Part shown: piece by piece, positions 7,398 through 16,151 of the stretch
Layout of the letters: every line of letters starts with the position of its first letter
How positions within the stretch are numbered: the stretch's first letter is position 1
Source: RPQJ01 sp963726665
GTDB lineage: Bacteria > Pseudomonadota > Gammaproteobacteria > Steroidobacterales > Steroidobacteraceae
NCBI GenBank assembly: GCA_963726665.1
Contig: CAVSDW010000019.1
Location: 186,001 to 250,000 of the forward strand
Direction: 5' to 3'
Length of the DNA: 64,000 nucleotides
Translations under genes and position numbers: made by a program
The notes under the pieces: generated by a model
The model's input: only the letters and a program-made list of their open reading frames with translations
Told to the model about the DNA's origin: nothing
Databases searched by the model: none

Positions 7398-7906
7398 GGC
7401 GCGAATCCTCCGATTTGTCTTCCCCTGGTTATGGCTCCCAGCCAGCGGACGCGTGCCCGCTGGGTCTTGCGGTGGGTTCATCGCTTCGCACGACCGCGTT
7501 CCCCGGCCGCCCGCTTTGCACCGCAAAATGCCGCGCTCCGGTTGTGGCGGTCATGCGCATCGATGCATACCGCGAATTTCGTTTGAGCTTGGCCTGAGCC
7601 CGAAGTTCCCGCCGTCCCGCGGGATGAGAGGTCGGGCCAGAGCGGCATTTCTGCACGCACGCGTGAGTTTGCCGGCTTGCGCGCTGCGGGCTTCCACGGA
7701 CCAAGCGTAGTTCGCGCGCATTTGCGGAGAGGCGTTCGTGCAGGCGAGCCCCTTCTCCGCCTGGGCTGGGGCTCGCGGGGGAGTCGGCCAGGAGCGGACG
7801 GTCGGTTTGACGATCCTCGGGAGCGGTGATGTAGTTCAGCCTACAACAGCTGCTGGCATGACATCTGTCGGCCTAATTGCAGTTGGGCACCCGTAGGAGC
7901 TGGACC
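7398..7906. other. Divergent intergenic region of about 510 bases, no gene seen
   Basis: It separates the ScyD-like gene (minus) from the nitrilase-like gene (plus). One hairpin, CCAGCGG (7442-7448) with CCGCTGG (7457-7463), lies close to the ScyD-like start. The part nearest the nitrilase-like gene is less GC-rich. I see no RNA gene or credible small ORF. Both promoters must lie here, but no clear -35/-10 pair can be named. Confidence 0.5.
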
Positions 7907-8857
7907 ATGCGCGTAGCTGCCATACAGACCGAAACGATACCTGCCGATGTTGACGCCAATCTTGCGGGATGTGAACGGCTCGCTGATCAGGCTGCGCGCG
8001 AGGGTGCTGAATGGATTCTGCTGCCGGAGTTCTTCACCACGGGCATGGGATTCATCCCGAAACTGGCTGAGTGTGTTCTGTCGCCGGACGGTCCAGCCAC
8101 CGCGCTGTTACTCGATCTCGCCAAACGCCACGGCGCGAACGTGGGCGGCTCCTTTCTCTGTCGCGACGACGATGGACACGTTCGCAATGCCTTCTTCCTT
8201 GCTACTCCTCAGGGGATCGCCGGCCGGCACAACAAAGATCTGCCGACAATGTGGGAGAACTGCTTTTATGTGGGTGGCAGCGACGATGGATTGATTCGTG
8301 TCGGTGACCTCAATGTCGGCGCCGCGCTATGTTTGGAATTCAACCGCACACAGACGGTTCGGCGTCTGCGTGGCAAGGTGGACCTGGTTGTGGGTGGCTC
8401 CTGCGTGTGGGGAGCGCCGAAAGGCTGGCCGATACGAGGATACCTTCAGCGCCACACCGAACGCTTCACTCACTGGGCGCCACCCTTTGCACGCATGATG
8501 GGGTGCCCGGTTGTAGTGGCCAATCACTGCGGGCATTTCCGTTGCCCGACTCCGATCATCATGGTGCCCTACATCTCGCAGTATCAAGGTGGTGCCATCG
8601 TCTGTGACGCAAATGGGGAAGTTCTGGCCTATCGTTCGCGCGAGCAGGGCGCCGGAGTGGTCGTTGCGGATATCCAGCCCGGAAGCGTACGAACCACGGA
8701 ACCGCTTCCAGATCGGTTCTGGATCCTGGAGCTGGATCCTATCTCCGAATATCTAGGCTGGCGGCTGCAGAACTGGCATGGCAAGCGGTGGTACAAGCGT
8801 CACGGAGCCGGCGCCCAACAGCGTGCTCCAGCGGACGGGGCTTCGCCGCGCCGCTGA
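7907..8857 (+). CDS. Carbon-nitrogen hydrolase (nitrilase superfamily)
   Basis: 316 residues from ATG 7907, which has TAGGAG a few bases upstream; this excludes ten earlier in-frame codons. The Glu-Lys-Cys triad of the superfamily is visible: E41 in LLPEFF, K110 in RHNKDLP and C142 in GAALCLEFNRT. The enzymes hydrolyse amide or nitrile C-N bonds through a cysteine thioester. The usual first segment MRVAAIQTE is present. The short Arg/Ala-rich tail after residue 300 is not part of the fold. Base composition in the gene is somewhat lower in GC than its neighbours, which could indicate transfer. Substrate and subfamily are not recognised, and there is no operon partner. Confidence 0.8.
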   Translation: MRVAAIQTETIPADVDANLAGCERLADQAAREGAEWILLPEFFTTGMGFIPKLAECVLSPDGPATALLLDLAKRHGANVGGSFLCRDDDGHVRNAFFLATPQGIAGRHNKDLPTMWENCFYVGGSDDGLIRVGDLNVGAALCLEFNRTQTVRRLRGKVDLVVGGSCVWGAPKGWPIRGYLQRHTERFTHWAPPFARMMGCPVVVANHCGHFRCPTPIIMVPYISQYQGGAIVCDANGEVLAYRSREQGAGVVVADIQPGSVRTTEPLPDRFWILELDPISEYLGWRLQNWHGKRWYKRHGAGAQQRAPADGASPRR

Positions 8858-9033
8858 GCGCGGGCGTTAGCGTCCGCGTTCCGCGGCATCGAACTTCCGC
8901 TCAGGGTCGATTTTCGCCCCGCAGCGTCCGCTCTCGGTGTGCAGTTCGCAGGTTGGCCTGGACCCTGGCGGGCCTCCAGGCCGCGACGCGGAAGACTGCC
9001 GACCCGCCTCGCGCCATCCATCATCGCGCAGTG

Positions 9034-9528
9034 TCAGTTTCCGCGGCGGGCGCGGATCACGACCGTGCCCGCGAGCTTGTCGTGCCAGCCCTGCTTGCGC
9101 CGGTCCCAGCCAACCCAGAAGAAGCCGAGAAACAGCCCGGACATGGACACGTAGTAGCCGAGGTAACGAATGATCGCCTGCCGGCGTGTGAGCGGGGCGC
9201 CAGTCTCGGCGTCCACGATCTTCGCGCCGATCAGCATCTTGCCCGGTGTCGCCTGCCGGGCGATCCAGAACGCGACGACCGCCACCGCCGGCAACACCCA
9301 CGAGACGAGGACGTCGGCCGGGCCCTGGCCTGGCGCAGACGCCATTGAGTCCAGCGTGCCGGCGAGTGAGCCACCGAGCGCAGCCTTGAGCGGCGCCCAG
9401 TATTCGCTGCCGTAGATAAGGGTGAGCAGCGGCCAGACGATCATGCCGAGCAGCACCGTGTCGATGAGCGACGCCCAGGCTCGGGCCCAGAATCCCACGT
9501 ATTCGTATCGGCTCTCGTCGATCGGCAT
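9034..9528 (-). CDS. RDD-family membrane protein
   Basis: 164 residues. The RDD domain begins with YVGFWARAWASLIDTVLLG (residues 10-28), where the Arg and Asp of the family name occur, and includes RQATPGKMLIGAKIVDAETG (residues about 92-111). It ends with a KQGWHDKLAGTVVI signature. Three membrane segments are predicted. Function is largely unknown; some RDD proteins affect ion exchange or osmotic tolerance. It lies downstream of the xsc gene on the other side of a short gap but reads away from it in the same direction, so read-through is possible. Confidence 0.85.
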   Translation of the reverse strand: MPIDESRYEYVGFWARAWASLIDTVLLGMIVWPLLTLIYGSEYWAPLKAALGGSLAGTLDSMASAPGQGPADVLVSWVLPAVAVVAFWIARQATPGKMLIGAKIVDAETGAPLTRRQAIIRYLGYYVSMSGLFLGFFWVGWDRRKQGWHDKLAGTVVIRARRGN

Positions 9529-9581
9529 GAACGCCTCCGAGTCGATCGTGCGGCGGGAAGCCGCCCGATGACACGCACCGC

Positions 9582-11342
9582 CTATGTATACGCCTTGTAC
9601 TTGTCGAGGTAACGCACCGGCTTCGAAAGCGCATCGCGGCGGAATGGGTCGCCGAGTTCGCGAGTGACCATCATCTCGAGCACCGTGGTGCGGCCATCCG
9701 CCTGCGCCTGCGCCGCGGCGCTGAGCGCGGGCCCGACGTCGGAGAGTCGGTCCACGGTCACGCCTTCACAGCCGAACGCCTTCGCAACGCCCGCCCAGCT
9801 CGGGCTCGTGAGGTCCACGGCCTGGAAGCGGCGCGAGTAGAAGTCCACGTGGTTCTTCTTCTCCGCACCCCACTGGCCGTTGTTGAAGACGACCACGGTC
9901 ACGCCGATCTTCTCGCGAGCGCAGGTGAGGAGCTCATTCAGGCTGATGCCGAAGGCGCCGTCGCCGACGTAGGCGATCGCCGGGCGGTCCGGCCTCGCGA
10001 ACTTCGCGCCGCAGGCCACCGGGAACGCATAGCCGCAGTTGCCGAAGCTCATGGCCGCGAACATCGAGCGCGGCTCGTCGAAGCGCAGGTACGAGTTCGA
10101 CACCGAGCAGATGTTGCCGATGTCGGTCGAGACCATGGCGTGCTTCGGCATCGCCTTCTCGAGTTCGCGCAGCATCTGTCGCGGGTGCATGTACTTCGAG
10201 TCCTTCGCGACCTCGAGCGAGTACGGGTCGCGCTCGTGAGTCCACTCGGCCAGTTCCTTCTCCCAGGCGGACTTTTCGGTCTCGATCCTCGCCTTGCGCT
10301 CCGCCTTGTTGGCATCACAGGCGAGCGTGCGGCCCGTCAGCCGCTCGCTCAGGGCAGCCGTCGCCGCACGTGCATCGCCGTGAATGCCGACGCTGATGGG
10401 TTTCACGAGGCCGAGCACCTTCGCGTCGGCATCGACCTGGACGATCTTCGCATTCGCCGGCCAGTACTCCATTCCGTACTGCGGCAACGTGCCGAAGGGT
10501 CCGAGCCGCGTGCCGAGCGCGAGCACCACGTCGGCCTGCGAGATGAGCTTCATCGCGGCCTTGGAGCCCTGGTAGCCGAGCGGCCCGCACCACAGCGGGT
10601 GCGAGGCGGGGAACGAATCGTTGTGCAGGTAGCTCGTGCACACCGGTGCGTGCAGGAACTCGGCGAGCCGGACGACCTCCGCGGTTCCGCCGGACGTGAT
10701 CACCCCGCCGCCCGCGAGGATGACGGGGAACTTCGCGGACGCGATCAACGCCGCGGCTTCGTCCAGGGCCGTGGAGTCGCCGGGCCCGCGTCCGATGCGC
10801 AGCGGCGGCTGGATCACGGCCTGTATGTCGCCGTAGAAGAAATCACGCGGAATGTTGAGCTGGCTCGGTCCCATCTCGAGCATCGCGCGATCGAAGCAGC
10901 GACCCGCGATCTCGGCCATGCGCTTCGGGCTGCCCACGTGTCCCTGGTACTTGGTGATCTTCGAGAAGATCGGCAGCTGCTCCGTCTCCTGGAATCCGCC
11001 GAGCCCCATCGTCGTGGAACCCGTTTCCGGGGTGATGAACACCACCGGCGAGTGGGCCCAGTAGGCCGCCGCGATCGCCGTGACGAAATTGGTGATGCCC
11101 GGGCCGTTCTGCGCGATGCAGACGCCGTGGCGCCCCGACGCGCGCGCGTAGCCGTCCGCCATGTGGGCCGCGCCCTGTTCGTGCGCGACCGGGATGAAGC
11201 GGATGCCGGCGGCCGGAAAGATGTCGAGCGCGTCCATGTACGCCGAACCCACGATGCCGAAGACTTCGGTGACGCCGTTGACCGCGAGGGTCTCGACGAG
11301 CGCCTCGGACGGGGTCATGCGTTGTGGCGTCAGTGTGGTCAT
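9582..11342 (-). CDS. xsc: Sulfoacetaldehyde acetyltransferase
   Basis: 586 residues, the usual Xsc length. It is a thiamine-diphosphate enzyme that converts sulfoacetaldehyde and phosphate to acetyl phosphate and sulfite, the desulfonation step of taurine, isethionate and other C2-sulfonate pathways. Visible features are the TPP-activating Glu in AHEQGAAHMADGYARASG (near residue 55), the Xsc-typical QNGPGITNFVTAIAAAYWAHSP and GGFQETEQLPIF segments, and the C-terminal TPP/Mg region YVGDGAFGISLNEL with FNNGQWGAEKKN. No pta, sulfonate transporter, taurine dehydrogenase or sulfite oxidase gene is near, which is unusual. Related TPP enzymes (acetolactate synthase, oxalyl-CoA decarboxylase) fit the motifs less well. 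Confidence 0.88.
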   Translation of the reverse strand: MTTLTPQRMTPSEALVETLAVNGVTEVFGIVGSAYMDALDIFPAAGIRFIPVAHEQGAAHMADGYARASGRHGVCIAQNGPGITNFVTAIAAAYWAHSPVVFITPETGSTTMGLGGFQETEQLPIFSKITKYQGHVGSPKRMAEIAGRCFDRAMLEMGPSQLNIPRDFFYGDIQAVIQPPLRIGRGPGDSTALDEAAALIASAKFPVILAGGGVITSGGTAEVVRLAEFLHAPVCTSYLHNDSFPASHPLWCGPLGYQGSKAAMKLISQADVVLALGTRLGPFGTLPQYGMEYWPANAKIVQVDADAKVLGLVKPISVGIHGDARAATAALSERLTGRTLACDANKAERKARIETEKSAWEKELAEWTHERDPYSLEVAKDSKYMHPRQMLRELEKAMPKHAMVSTDIGNICSVSNSYLRFDEPRSMFAAMSFGNCGYAFPVACGAKFARPDRPAIAYVGDGAFGISLNELLTCAREKIGVTVVVFNNGQWGAEKKNHVDFYSRRFQAVDLTSPSWAGVAKAFGCEGVTVDRLSDVGPALSAAAQAQADGRTTVLEMMVTRELGDPFRRDALSKPVRYLDKYKAYT

Positions 11343-11449
11343 CTTCGTCTCCGGTGTCGGCGCGCCAGGAAAGGCGTTCCGCGCGTTGCTGTGTGCCGGA
11401 AAGGTTAGCGACGCCGCGTGCGTTCCGAATCAGGGGCTGCCGAAACGAC

Positions 11450-11492
11450 CGTGGCCGGCGCGACCTGCACTGTGCAGGCCGGGCCGGCCACG
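11450..11492 (-). terminator. Long two-tier hairpin between the DUF2950 gene and xsc
   Basis: Outer arms CGTGGCCGGC and GCCGGCCACG and inner arms CCTGCA and TGCAGG are separated by a small internal loop. It lies downstream of the DUF2950 stop and upstream of the xsc start, both minus strand. No T tract follows, so intrinsic termination is plausible but unproven. Confidence 0.45.
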
Positions 11493-11562
11493 AATCTGCT
11501 TCCTGGCCCGTCCGCCCGCGCGACGATCGCGCCGCGGGCCACGGGCCCTCCCGGGTCTCGAC

Positions 11563-12525
11563 TCAGGTCGCCGGTGCGGCGGCCTCGTCGGCGGGCGGCA
11601 CGATCGCCGTCCAGGAGCTGTCCGGGTCGAAAGTCTGGATGGCTTCGACCGCGGTGGCCGTGTCTTCGCCCAGGTCCTTCTGGAAGACCACGCCGTCCTG
11701 GTTGACGATGAAGGTCTGCACGCCGCTCGCGCCGTAGTCGGCCGGCCACGCGATGAGCGCGAAGCCCTGGGTCATCACGCCATTTGCGAAGTAGTCCTTC
11801 GCCCCGCCGTTCGCGTTCGCGCCCTGCGCGTAGAGCAACCTGTAGTAGTAGCCGTGATACGGCGTCCGCCCCGCGCCCGTGCGATAACCCTCCTCTGCGG
11901 CCGAGGCCACGAATGGACCGGCGGGACTCTGCGGCTCGCCCTCGGCGGTCGGCCAGTAAAGGCCGTTGTGCATGCCCTCGTCGCTTACCAGCTTGAGGGC
12001 GTAGATCCCGGCCGGGTCACCGTCGCGACCTTCCGATGCGTATTCGTTCTGCGCGTCCACGAAGCCACGACAGACGGCAATGGCGCCGAGTTCGTTCCGG
12101 CCCACGCGTCGGTAGACGAGTTCGTCGGCGCCCGCAGCGCCGTCGAGCCGCCATTTGCCGTCCTGCTCGACGACCGGGATCGGGAACGGCCAGTCGTTTG
12201 CGCCGACGACCAGCACCATCGTGCCTTTGGCCTCCTCGCTCAGCGAATGCTTCGTCTGGTAGTCGTCGAGGAATTTCTGGCGGTTCACCTTGTCCTGAAC
12301 CGGGTCACCGGAATCCAGGAGCTCATCCACGTCCGGGCCGAGGAGTTTCTTGAGTTCTGCCTCATCACCCTTCTGGACCGCCGCGATGAACGCGTCCACC
12401 GCCTCCTGCGGCGTCTTGAAAGACGTGTGCGTCTCGACTTTCGCACAGGCGCCGACGAGCACGAGTGCGCAGGACAGCACGAACGCGAGGCTGGCGCTGC
12501 TGAGTCGCTGATTCATGTTCTTCAT
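11563..12525 (-). CDS. DUF2950-family lipoprotein
   Basis: 320 residues. The N-terminal hydrophobic stretch ends in LVGAC, a lipobox, so this should be a lipoprotein anchored at Cys 27. The body fits DUF2950: F-K-TPQEAVDAFIAAVQKGDE near residue 37, then VYRRVGRNELGAIAVCRGFVDAQNEYA, GYYYRLLYAQGA and FALIAWPADYG. The function of the family is unknown. It follows the DUF3300 gene by nine bases with AGGAG before the ATG, so the two are co-transcribed; these families commonly occur as a pair. The gene is intact although its partner is frameshifted. Confidence 0.8.
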   Translation of the reverse strand: MKNMNQRLSSASLAFVLSCALVLVGACAKVETHTSFKTPQEAVDAFIAAVQKGDEAELKKLLGPDVDELLDSGDPVQDKVNRQKFLDDYQTKHSLSEEAKGTMVLVVGANDWPFPIPVVEQDGKWRLDGAAGADELVYRRVGRNELGAIAVCRGFVDAQNEYASEGRDGDPAGIYALKLVSDEGMHNGLYWPTAEGEPQSPAGPFVASAAEEGYRTGAGRTPYHGYYYRLLYAQGANANGGAKDYFANGVMTQGFALIAWPADYGASGVQTFIVNQDGVVFQKDLGEDTATAVEAIQTFDPDSSWTAIVPPADEAAAPAT

Positions 12526-12534
12526 GAGTGTCTC

Positions 12535-14282
12535 CTAGCGCCCTTTCTTGGCCTTGCCGCCGCCGCCACCGCCGCCTTTGCCGCCGCCGCCCTTGCTGTG
12601 AGCGCCCTGCGGCATGCTCTGCTTCCCGCGCTGGCTCGCCTGGCGGTCCGCGGACCCTTTGTTACCGGCCCCGGACATCGCGCTGTCACGACCTCCACGA
12701 TTGCCGCTCTGCTGCGCCGGCTTGGACGAAGGTGCCGGGCGACTGGCCTGCTGCTGTGGCTTCGCGCTCGGCTGCGGGCGGCTCGCCGGTTGCGAGTAAC
12801 CGCGGTCGCCTCCCTTGCTGGCCGAGCCCTGGTAAGTGGACGGCGCTGTTTTGCCGGATTTGGCGGCCGAGCCCTGGTATTTGGACTGGCCCGCCTTGTT
12901 GGCAGCGGAACCCTGGTAAGAGGACTGGCCCGCGCTCGGGCGGCTCGCGGACGTGCCGCCCGCATAGGAGCCCTGCACCTTCGGTGCGGGTCGCTGCGCC
13001 GACCCCGACGGACCCGCGTTCGTCTTCGCCGTGCGGTTCGAGGCCGTGTTTGCCGCTCCCGCGTAACCCTTCTGGCCCTTCCAGTCCGACGCGCCCTGCG
13101 TCGTCGACGGGCGCTTCGCGTCGGCCGGCATCGGGCGCGGCTGGCGCTTGTTGAGATCGTTCATCTCCGGTCGATTCGGCCTTGCAGCGGTGATCGGGCT
13201 GTTCGCCTGGCGCGTCCGCCCGTCGTTCTTCTGGCGGTCCCAGTAGTCGTTGCCGCCGCGACCGCCCGGGTTGGTGACGACGATGTTGCCGTTGTTCACG
13301 AAGTTGTTCCCGCCGCCGTAACGCCCGCCGTAGCCCGGAGGCGGACGGTACCCGTTGCTCGGGTAATAGCCGTTGCCGTAGGACGGGCGGTAGGGATAGG
13401 GCGGGTAGTACGGCATCCCGCCGTAGCCGTAGTTCGGGTAGTAACCGTGCTTGTAGTAATCGTCGTCGTCGTCGTCGAAGAGGTCGGCGACGAGCAGGCC
13501 GGCGCCGAACGAGAGCAGTCCCGTCGTGACCATTGCGCCCGTGCTGTAGCCGGTCGACTCGGTGGTCGTGGTGGTCGTGGTCGTTGCAGGCGCGACCGCC
13601 GTCGCGGGCGGCGGCGCATAGACCGCGACCGGGTCGTACTGCGGCACGTAGACCACGCCGTCCGACGCCGGCTTGAGCACCACGACTTCCTTTCCGTCCT
13701 GACTGTTCGTTGTCGACCGTCATCTGCGGCGACGACTTCAGGTTGCCGACCGATTCCGCCTGCTTGCGCAGCCGCTGAACGGCGTCGAGCACGCCCGCCT
13801 GGTCGGCGGTGAATGCCTGGCCGAGCTCCGTGGTCCAGTCGAGTTCGCGGCACATCATGTCCAGCGTGTCCGGGAACTGGACGAGCGCAAGCAATGGCGG
13901 CGTGAAGCCGGCCTTCGCCGCGGCGTCGCTGAGCGCCTTGCCCTTGAGGCCCTGGTTCTGCAGCAGCCAGTTGCCGCCGTCGAGCACTTCCTGCGGATTG
14001 GTCGAGGCGATGAGCACCTGCGACAGCACTCGGATCGGGATAGAGCGCGATGGGCGCGAGCAGTTCCTCGAGCGCTTCGGGCGTCCAGCTCGTGGGACCT
14101 GCCGTTGCCGCAGTTGCCTCAGGCGCGGGCGCGGCGCCTTGCGCTGCGGGAGCGGCCGGTGCGGCAGCGGAGGTGTCGGCAGCTGCCGGCGGTTCCTTCT
14201 TGCCACAGGCTACGACGACGAGGGCGAGACCCAGCACGATCGCCAGGGCAGGCAATCGGCTGCGAACAGAACGAGCTTCCAT
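12535..14282 (-). CDS. DUF3300-family lipoprotein, broken by two frameshifts
   Basis: One gene read in three frames. It starts at ATG 14282 with a signal peptide ending in a VVVAC lipobox. The DUF3300 core follows: APIALYPDP, then after a shift near 14030 VLSQVLIASTNPQEV and MCRELDWTTELGQAF. After a second shift near 13702 come VVVLKPASDGVVYVPQYDPVAVY and a DDDDDDYY/YPNYGYGG tract rich in Tyr and Gly. The last 200 residues are low complexity, with three spaced copies of YQGSA and a lysine- and glycine-rich end. Each shift is explained by one extra base. Both sides of each break keep family sequence, so the breaks are recent or are sequence errors. Function unknown; it forms an operon with the DUF2950 gene. 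Confidence 0.75.
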
Positions 14283-14389
14283 GTTTGTACTCCGGGCGCG
14301 CGAACGAAAACAACGGGTTGAACGCGAAGTGTCCAGAATACGCCCTATGTAAAACAAGCCGCATTGCAGCAATATTCGGGCAGGTGATC

Positions 14390-14406
14390 CGCACTATTAA
14401 GGTGCG
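14390..14406 (+). promoter_or_regulatory. NtrC-binding site 1 upstream of glnA
   Basis: CGCACTATTAAGGTGCG matches the NtrC dyad GCAC-N9-GTGC. Its centre is 32 bases from that of the second site, the same spacing as the two strong NtrC sites of E. coli glnA. Confidence 0.75.
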
Positions 14407-14421
14407 AACTGGACTCATGTA

Positions 14422-14438
14422 TGCACCATATTAGTGCG
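14422..14438 (+). promoter_or_regulatory. NtrC-binding site 2 upstream of glnA
   Basis: TGCACCATATTAGTGCG fits the NtrC consensus TGCACY-N5-GGTGCA with small deviations. Its centre lies about 98 bases before the expected start of transcription. Confidence 0.75.
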
Positions 14439-14502
14439 TAACTTCGCTCGTGATCCACCGATTCTGACGAAAGGGGAGCCGCTTTGCGCCAGACCAGTGC
14501 GC

Positions 14503-14518
14503 TGGCATAATAGCTGCA
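14503..14518 (+). promoter_or_regulatory. Sigma-54 (-24/-12) promoter of glnA
   Basis: TGGCATAATAGCTGCA has the invariant GG-N10-GC of sigma-54 promoters and matches TGGCA....TGCA. An overlapping sigma-70 option exists: TTGCGC (14484-14489) and CATAAT (14506-14511) with a 16-base spacer. This would give a dual-promoter arrangement like that known for enteric glnA. Confidence 0.72.
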
Positions 14519-14606
14519 TCCGTTTTCCATCCTAAAGCCCTGCTCCAGGGTCGTCGCGGCGAGCGACCCCGGGCCCCCGAATTCGCTGCATCCGTGAGGA
14601 GAGCCC

Positions 14607-16019
14607 ATGACTACTGCTGCCGACGTTCTCAAGCTGATCAAGGACAAGGAGGTCAAGTTCATCGATCTCCGTTTCACCGACACCAAGGGCAAGGAACAGC
14701 ACGTCACCGTTCCCAACCGCATGGTCGACGAAGGCTTCTTCGAAGACGGCAAGGGTTTCGACGGTTCGTCGATTGCCGGGTGGAAGGGCATCCAGGAGTC
14801 CGACATGATCCTCATGCCGGATCCGTCGACGGCCATCCTCGACCCGTTCTTCGAGGAGACGACGCTCGACCTGCGCTGCGACGTCGTCGAGCCCTCGAAC
14901 ATGCAGGGCTACGAGCGCTGCCCGCGTTCGCTCGCCAAGCGTGCCGAGGCCTACCTCAAGTCCACCGGCATCGCGGACAGCTCGATCTGGGGCCCGGAAA
15001 ACGAATTCTTCATCTTCGACAACGTGCGCCACGGCAGCTCGATGAACGGCTGCTACTACGAAGTCGATTCCGCGCAGGGCGCGTGGAATTCGGGCGCATC
15101 GATGGAAGGCGGCAATCTCGGCCACCGTCCGGGCATCAAGGGCGGTTACTTCCCGGTGCCGCCGGTGGATGCCTACCAGGACCTGCGCACCGCAATGTGC
15201 ATGGCGATGGAGGAACTCGGCCTCAAGGTCGAGGTGCATCACTCCGAGGTCGCCACTGCCGGCCAGGCCGAGATCAACGTCTCGGCGAACACGCTGGTGA
15301 AGAAGGCCGACGAGGTGCAGATCCTCAAGTACGCCATCCACAACGTGGCCGCGACCTACGGCAAGACCGCGACTTTCATGCCGAAGCCGCTCGTCGGCGA
15401 CAACGGCAACGGCATGCACGTGAACCAGTCGCTGTCGAAGGACGGCAAGAACATCTTCGGCGGCGACAAGTACGGCGGCCTCTCCGAGACCGCGATCTAC
15501 TACATCGGCGGCATCATCAAGCATGCCAAGGCGCTGAATGCGATCTGCAACGCCAGCACCAACAGCTACAAGCGGCTGGTGCCGGGATTCGAGGCGCCCG
15601 TGATGCTCGCCTACTCCGCGCGCAACCGCTCGGCGTCGATCCGCATCCCGCACGTGATGAACCTGAAGGGCCGCCGCATCGAGGTGCGCTTCCCGGACTC
15701 GACCGCGAATCCGTACCTCTGCTTCGCCGCCATGCTCATGGCGGGCCTCGACGGCGTGAAGAACAAGATCCATCCGGGTGACCCGGCCGACAAGGATCTC
15801 TATGACCTCGAGCCCGAGGAGGCGAAGCACATCCCGACGGTGTGCCACTCGCTCGACATGGCGCTCGATGCGCTCGACAAGGATCGCGGCTTCCTCAAGG
15901 AAGGCGGCGTGTTCACGGACGACGTGATCGACGCCTACATCGGCCTCAAGATGCAGGAGGTCACGCGCCTGCGGATGTCCACCCATCCGGTGGAGCTCGA
16001 GCTCTACTACAGCGTCTGA
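14607..16019 (+). CDS. glnA: Glutamine synthetase, type I
   Basis: 470 residues, the standard length of GSI-beta. It makes glutamine from glutamate, ammonia and ATP as a cytoplasmic dodecamer. Visible signatures are FDGSSIAGWKGI (near residue 52), the metal/ATP site GPENEFFIFD (near 130), KPLVGDNGNGMHVNQSL (near 260), and NRSASIRIP (near 343). The adenylylation site is intact: Y399 in KDLYDLEPEE, so GlnE control is expected. GTGAGGAG lies just before ATG 14607. Expression is probably governed by the two NtrC sites and the sigma-54 promoter upstream, with ntrB and ntrC encoded shortly downstream. A GC-rich hairpin follows the stop codon. Confidence 0.98.
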   Translation: MTTAADVLKLIKDKEVKFIDLRFTDTKGKEQHVTVPNRMVDEGFFEDGKGFDGSSIAGWKGIQESDMILMPDPSTAILDPFFEETTLDLRCDVVEPSNMQGYERCPRSLAKRAEAYLKSTGIADSSIWGPENEFFIFDNVRHGSSMNGCYYEVDSAQGAWNSGASMEGGNLGHRPGIKGGYFPVPPVDAYQDLRTAMCMAMEELGLKVEVHHSEVATAGQAEINVSANTLVKKADEVQILKYAIHNVAATYGKTATFMPKPLVGDNGNGMHVNQSLSKDGKNIFGGDKYGGLSETAIYYIGGIIKHAKALNAICNASTNSYKRLVPGFEAPVMLAYSARNRSASIRIPHVMNLKGRRIEVRFPDSTANPYLCFAAMLMAGLDGVKNKIHPGDPADKDLYDLEPEEAKHIPTVCHSLDMALDALDKDRGFLKEGGVFTDDVIDAYIGLKMQEVTRLRMSTHPVELELYYSV

Positions 16020-16037
16020 AGGCACGGCCGGTCCAGG

Positions 16038-16066
16038 CGCCGGGCGGTGGCCACCGCCGCCCGGCG
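16038..16066 (+). terminator. GC-rich hairpin after glnA
   Basis: Perfect 10-base arms CGCCGGGCGG and CCGCCCGGCG around a nine-base loop, 18 bases after the glnA stop. There is no T run, so it may attenuate rather than stop transcription into the next gene. Confidence 0.45.
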
Positions 16067-16151
16067 ACCGTCCGGCCCCCCCATGACGCGTGTCGCGAAT
16101 TGCGCGCCGCACCTTTGCCAGCCGTGGGTCCCGGGGCTATGCTCGACCATC

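Noticed and set aside
9582..11342. Acetolactate synthase or other TPP enzyme instead of Xsc
   Set aside because: The GGFQETEQLPIF and NGPGITNFVTAIAAAYWAHSP segments and the 586-residue length fit Xsc best.
11161..13812. 883-codon plus-strand frame over xsc, DUF2950 and DUF3300
   Set aside because: Antisense to two clearly recognised genes, very Arg-rich.
14484..14511. Simple sigma-70 promoter for glnA only
   Set aside because: TTGCGC/CATAAT is a fair match and may be used, but the GG-N10-GC element and two NtrC sites are better explained by sigma-54; both may operate.
14532..16112. 526-codon minus-strand frame over glnA
   Set aside because: glnA is complete on the plus strand; the antisense frame is His- and Arg-rich.
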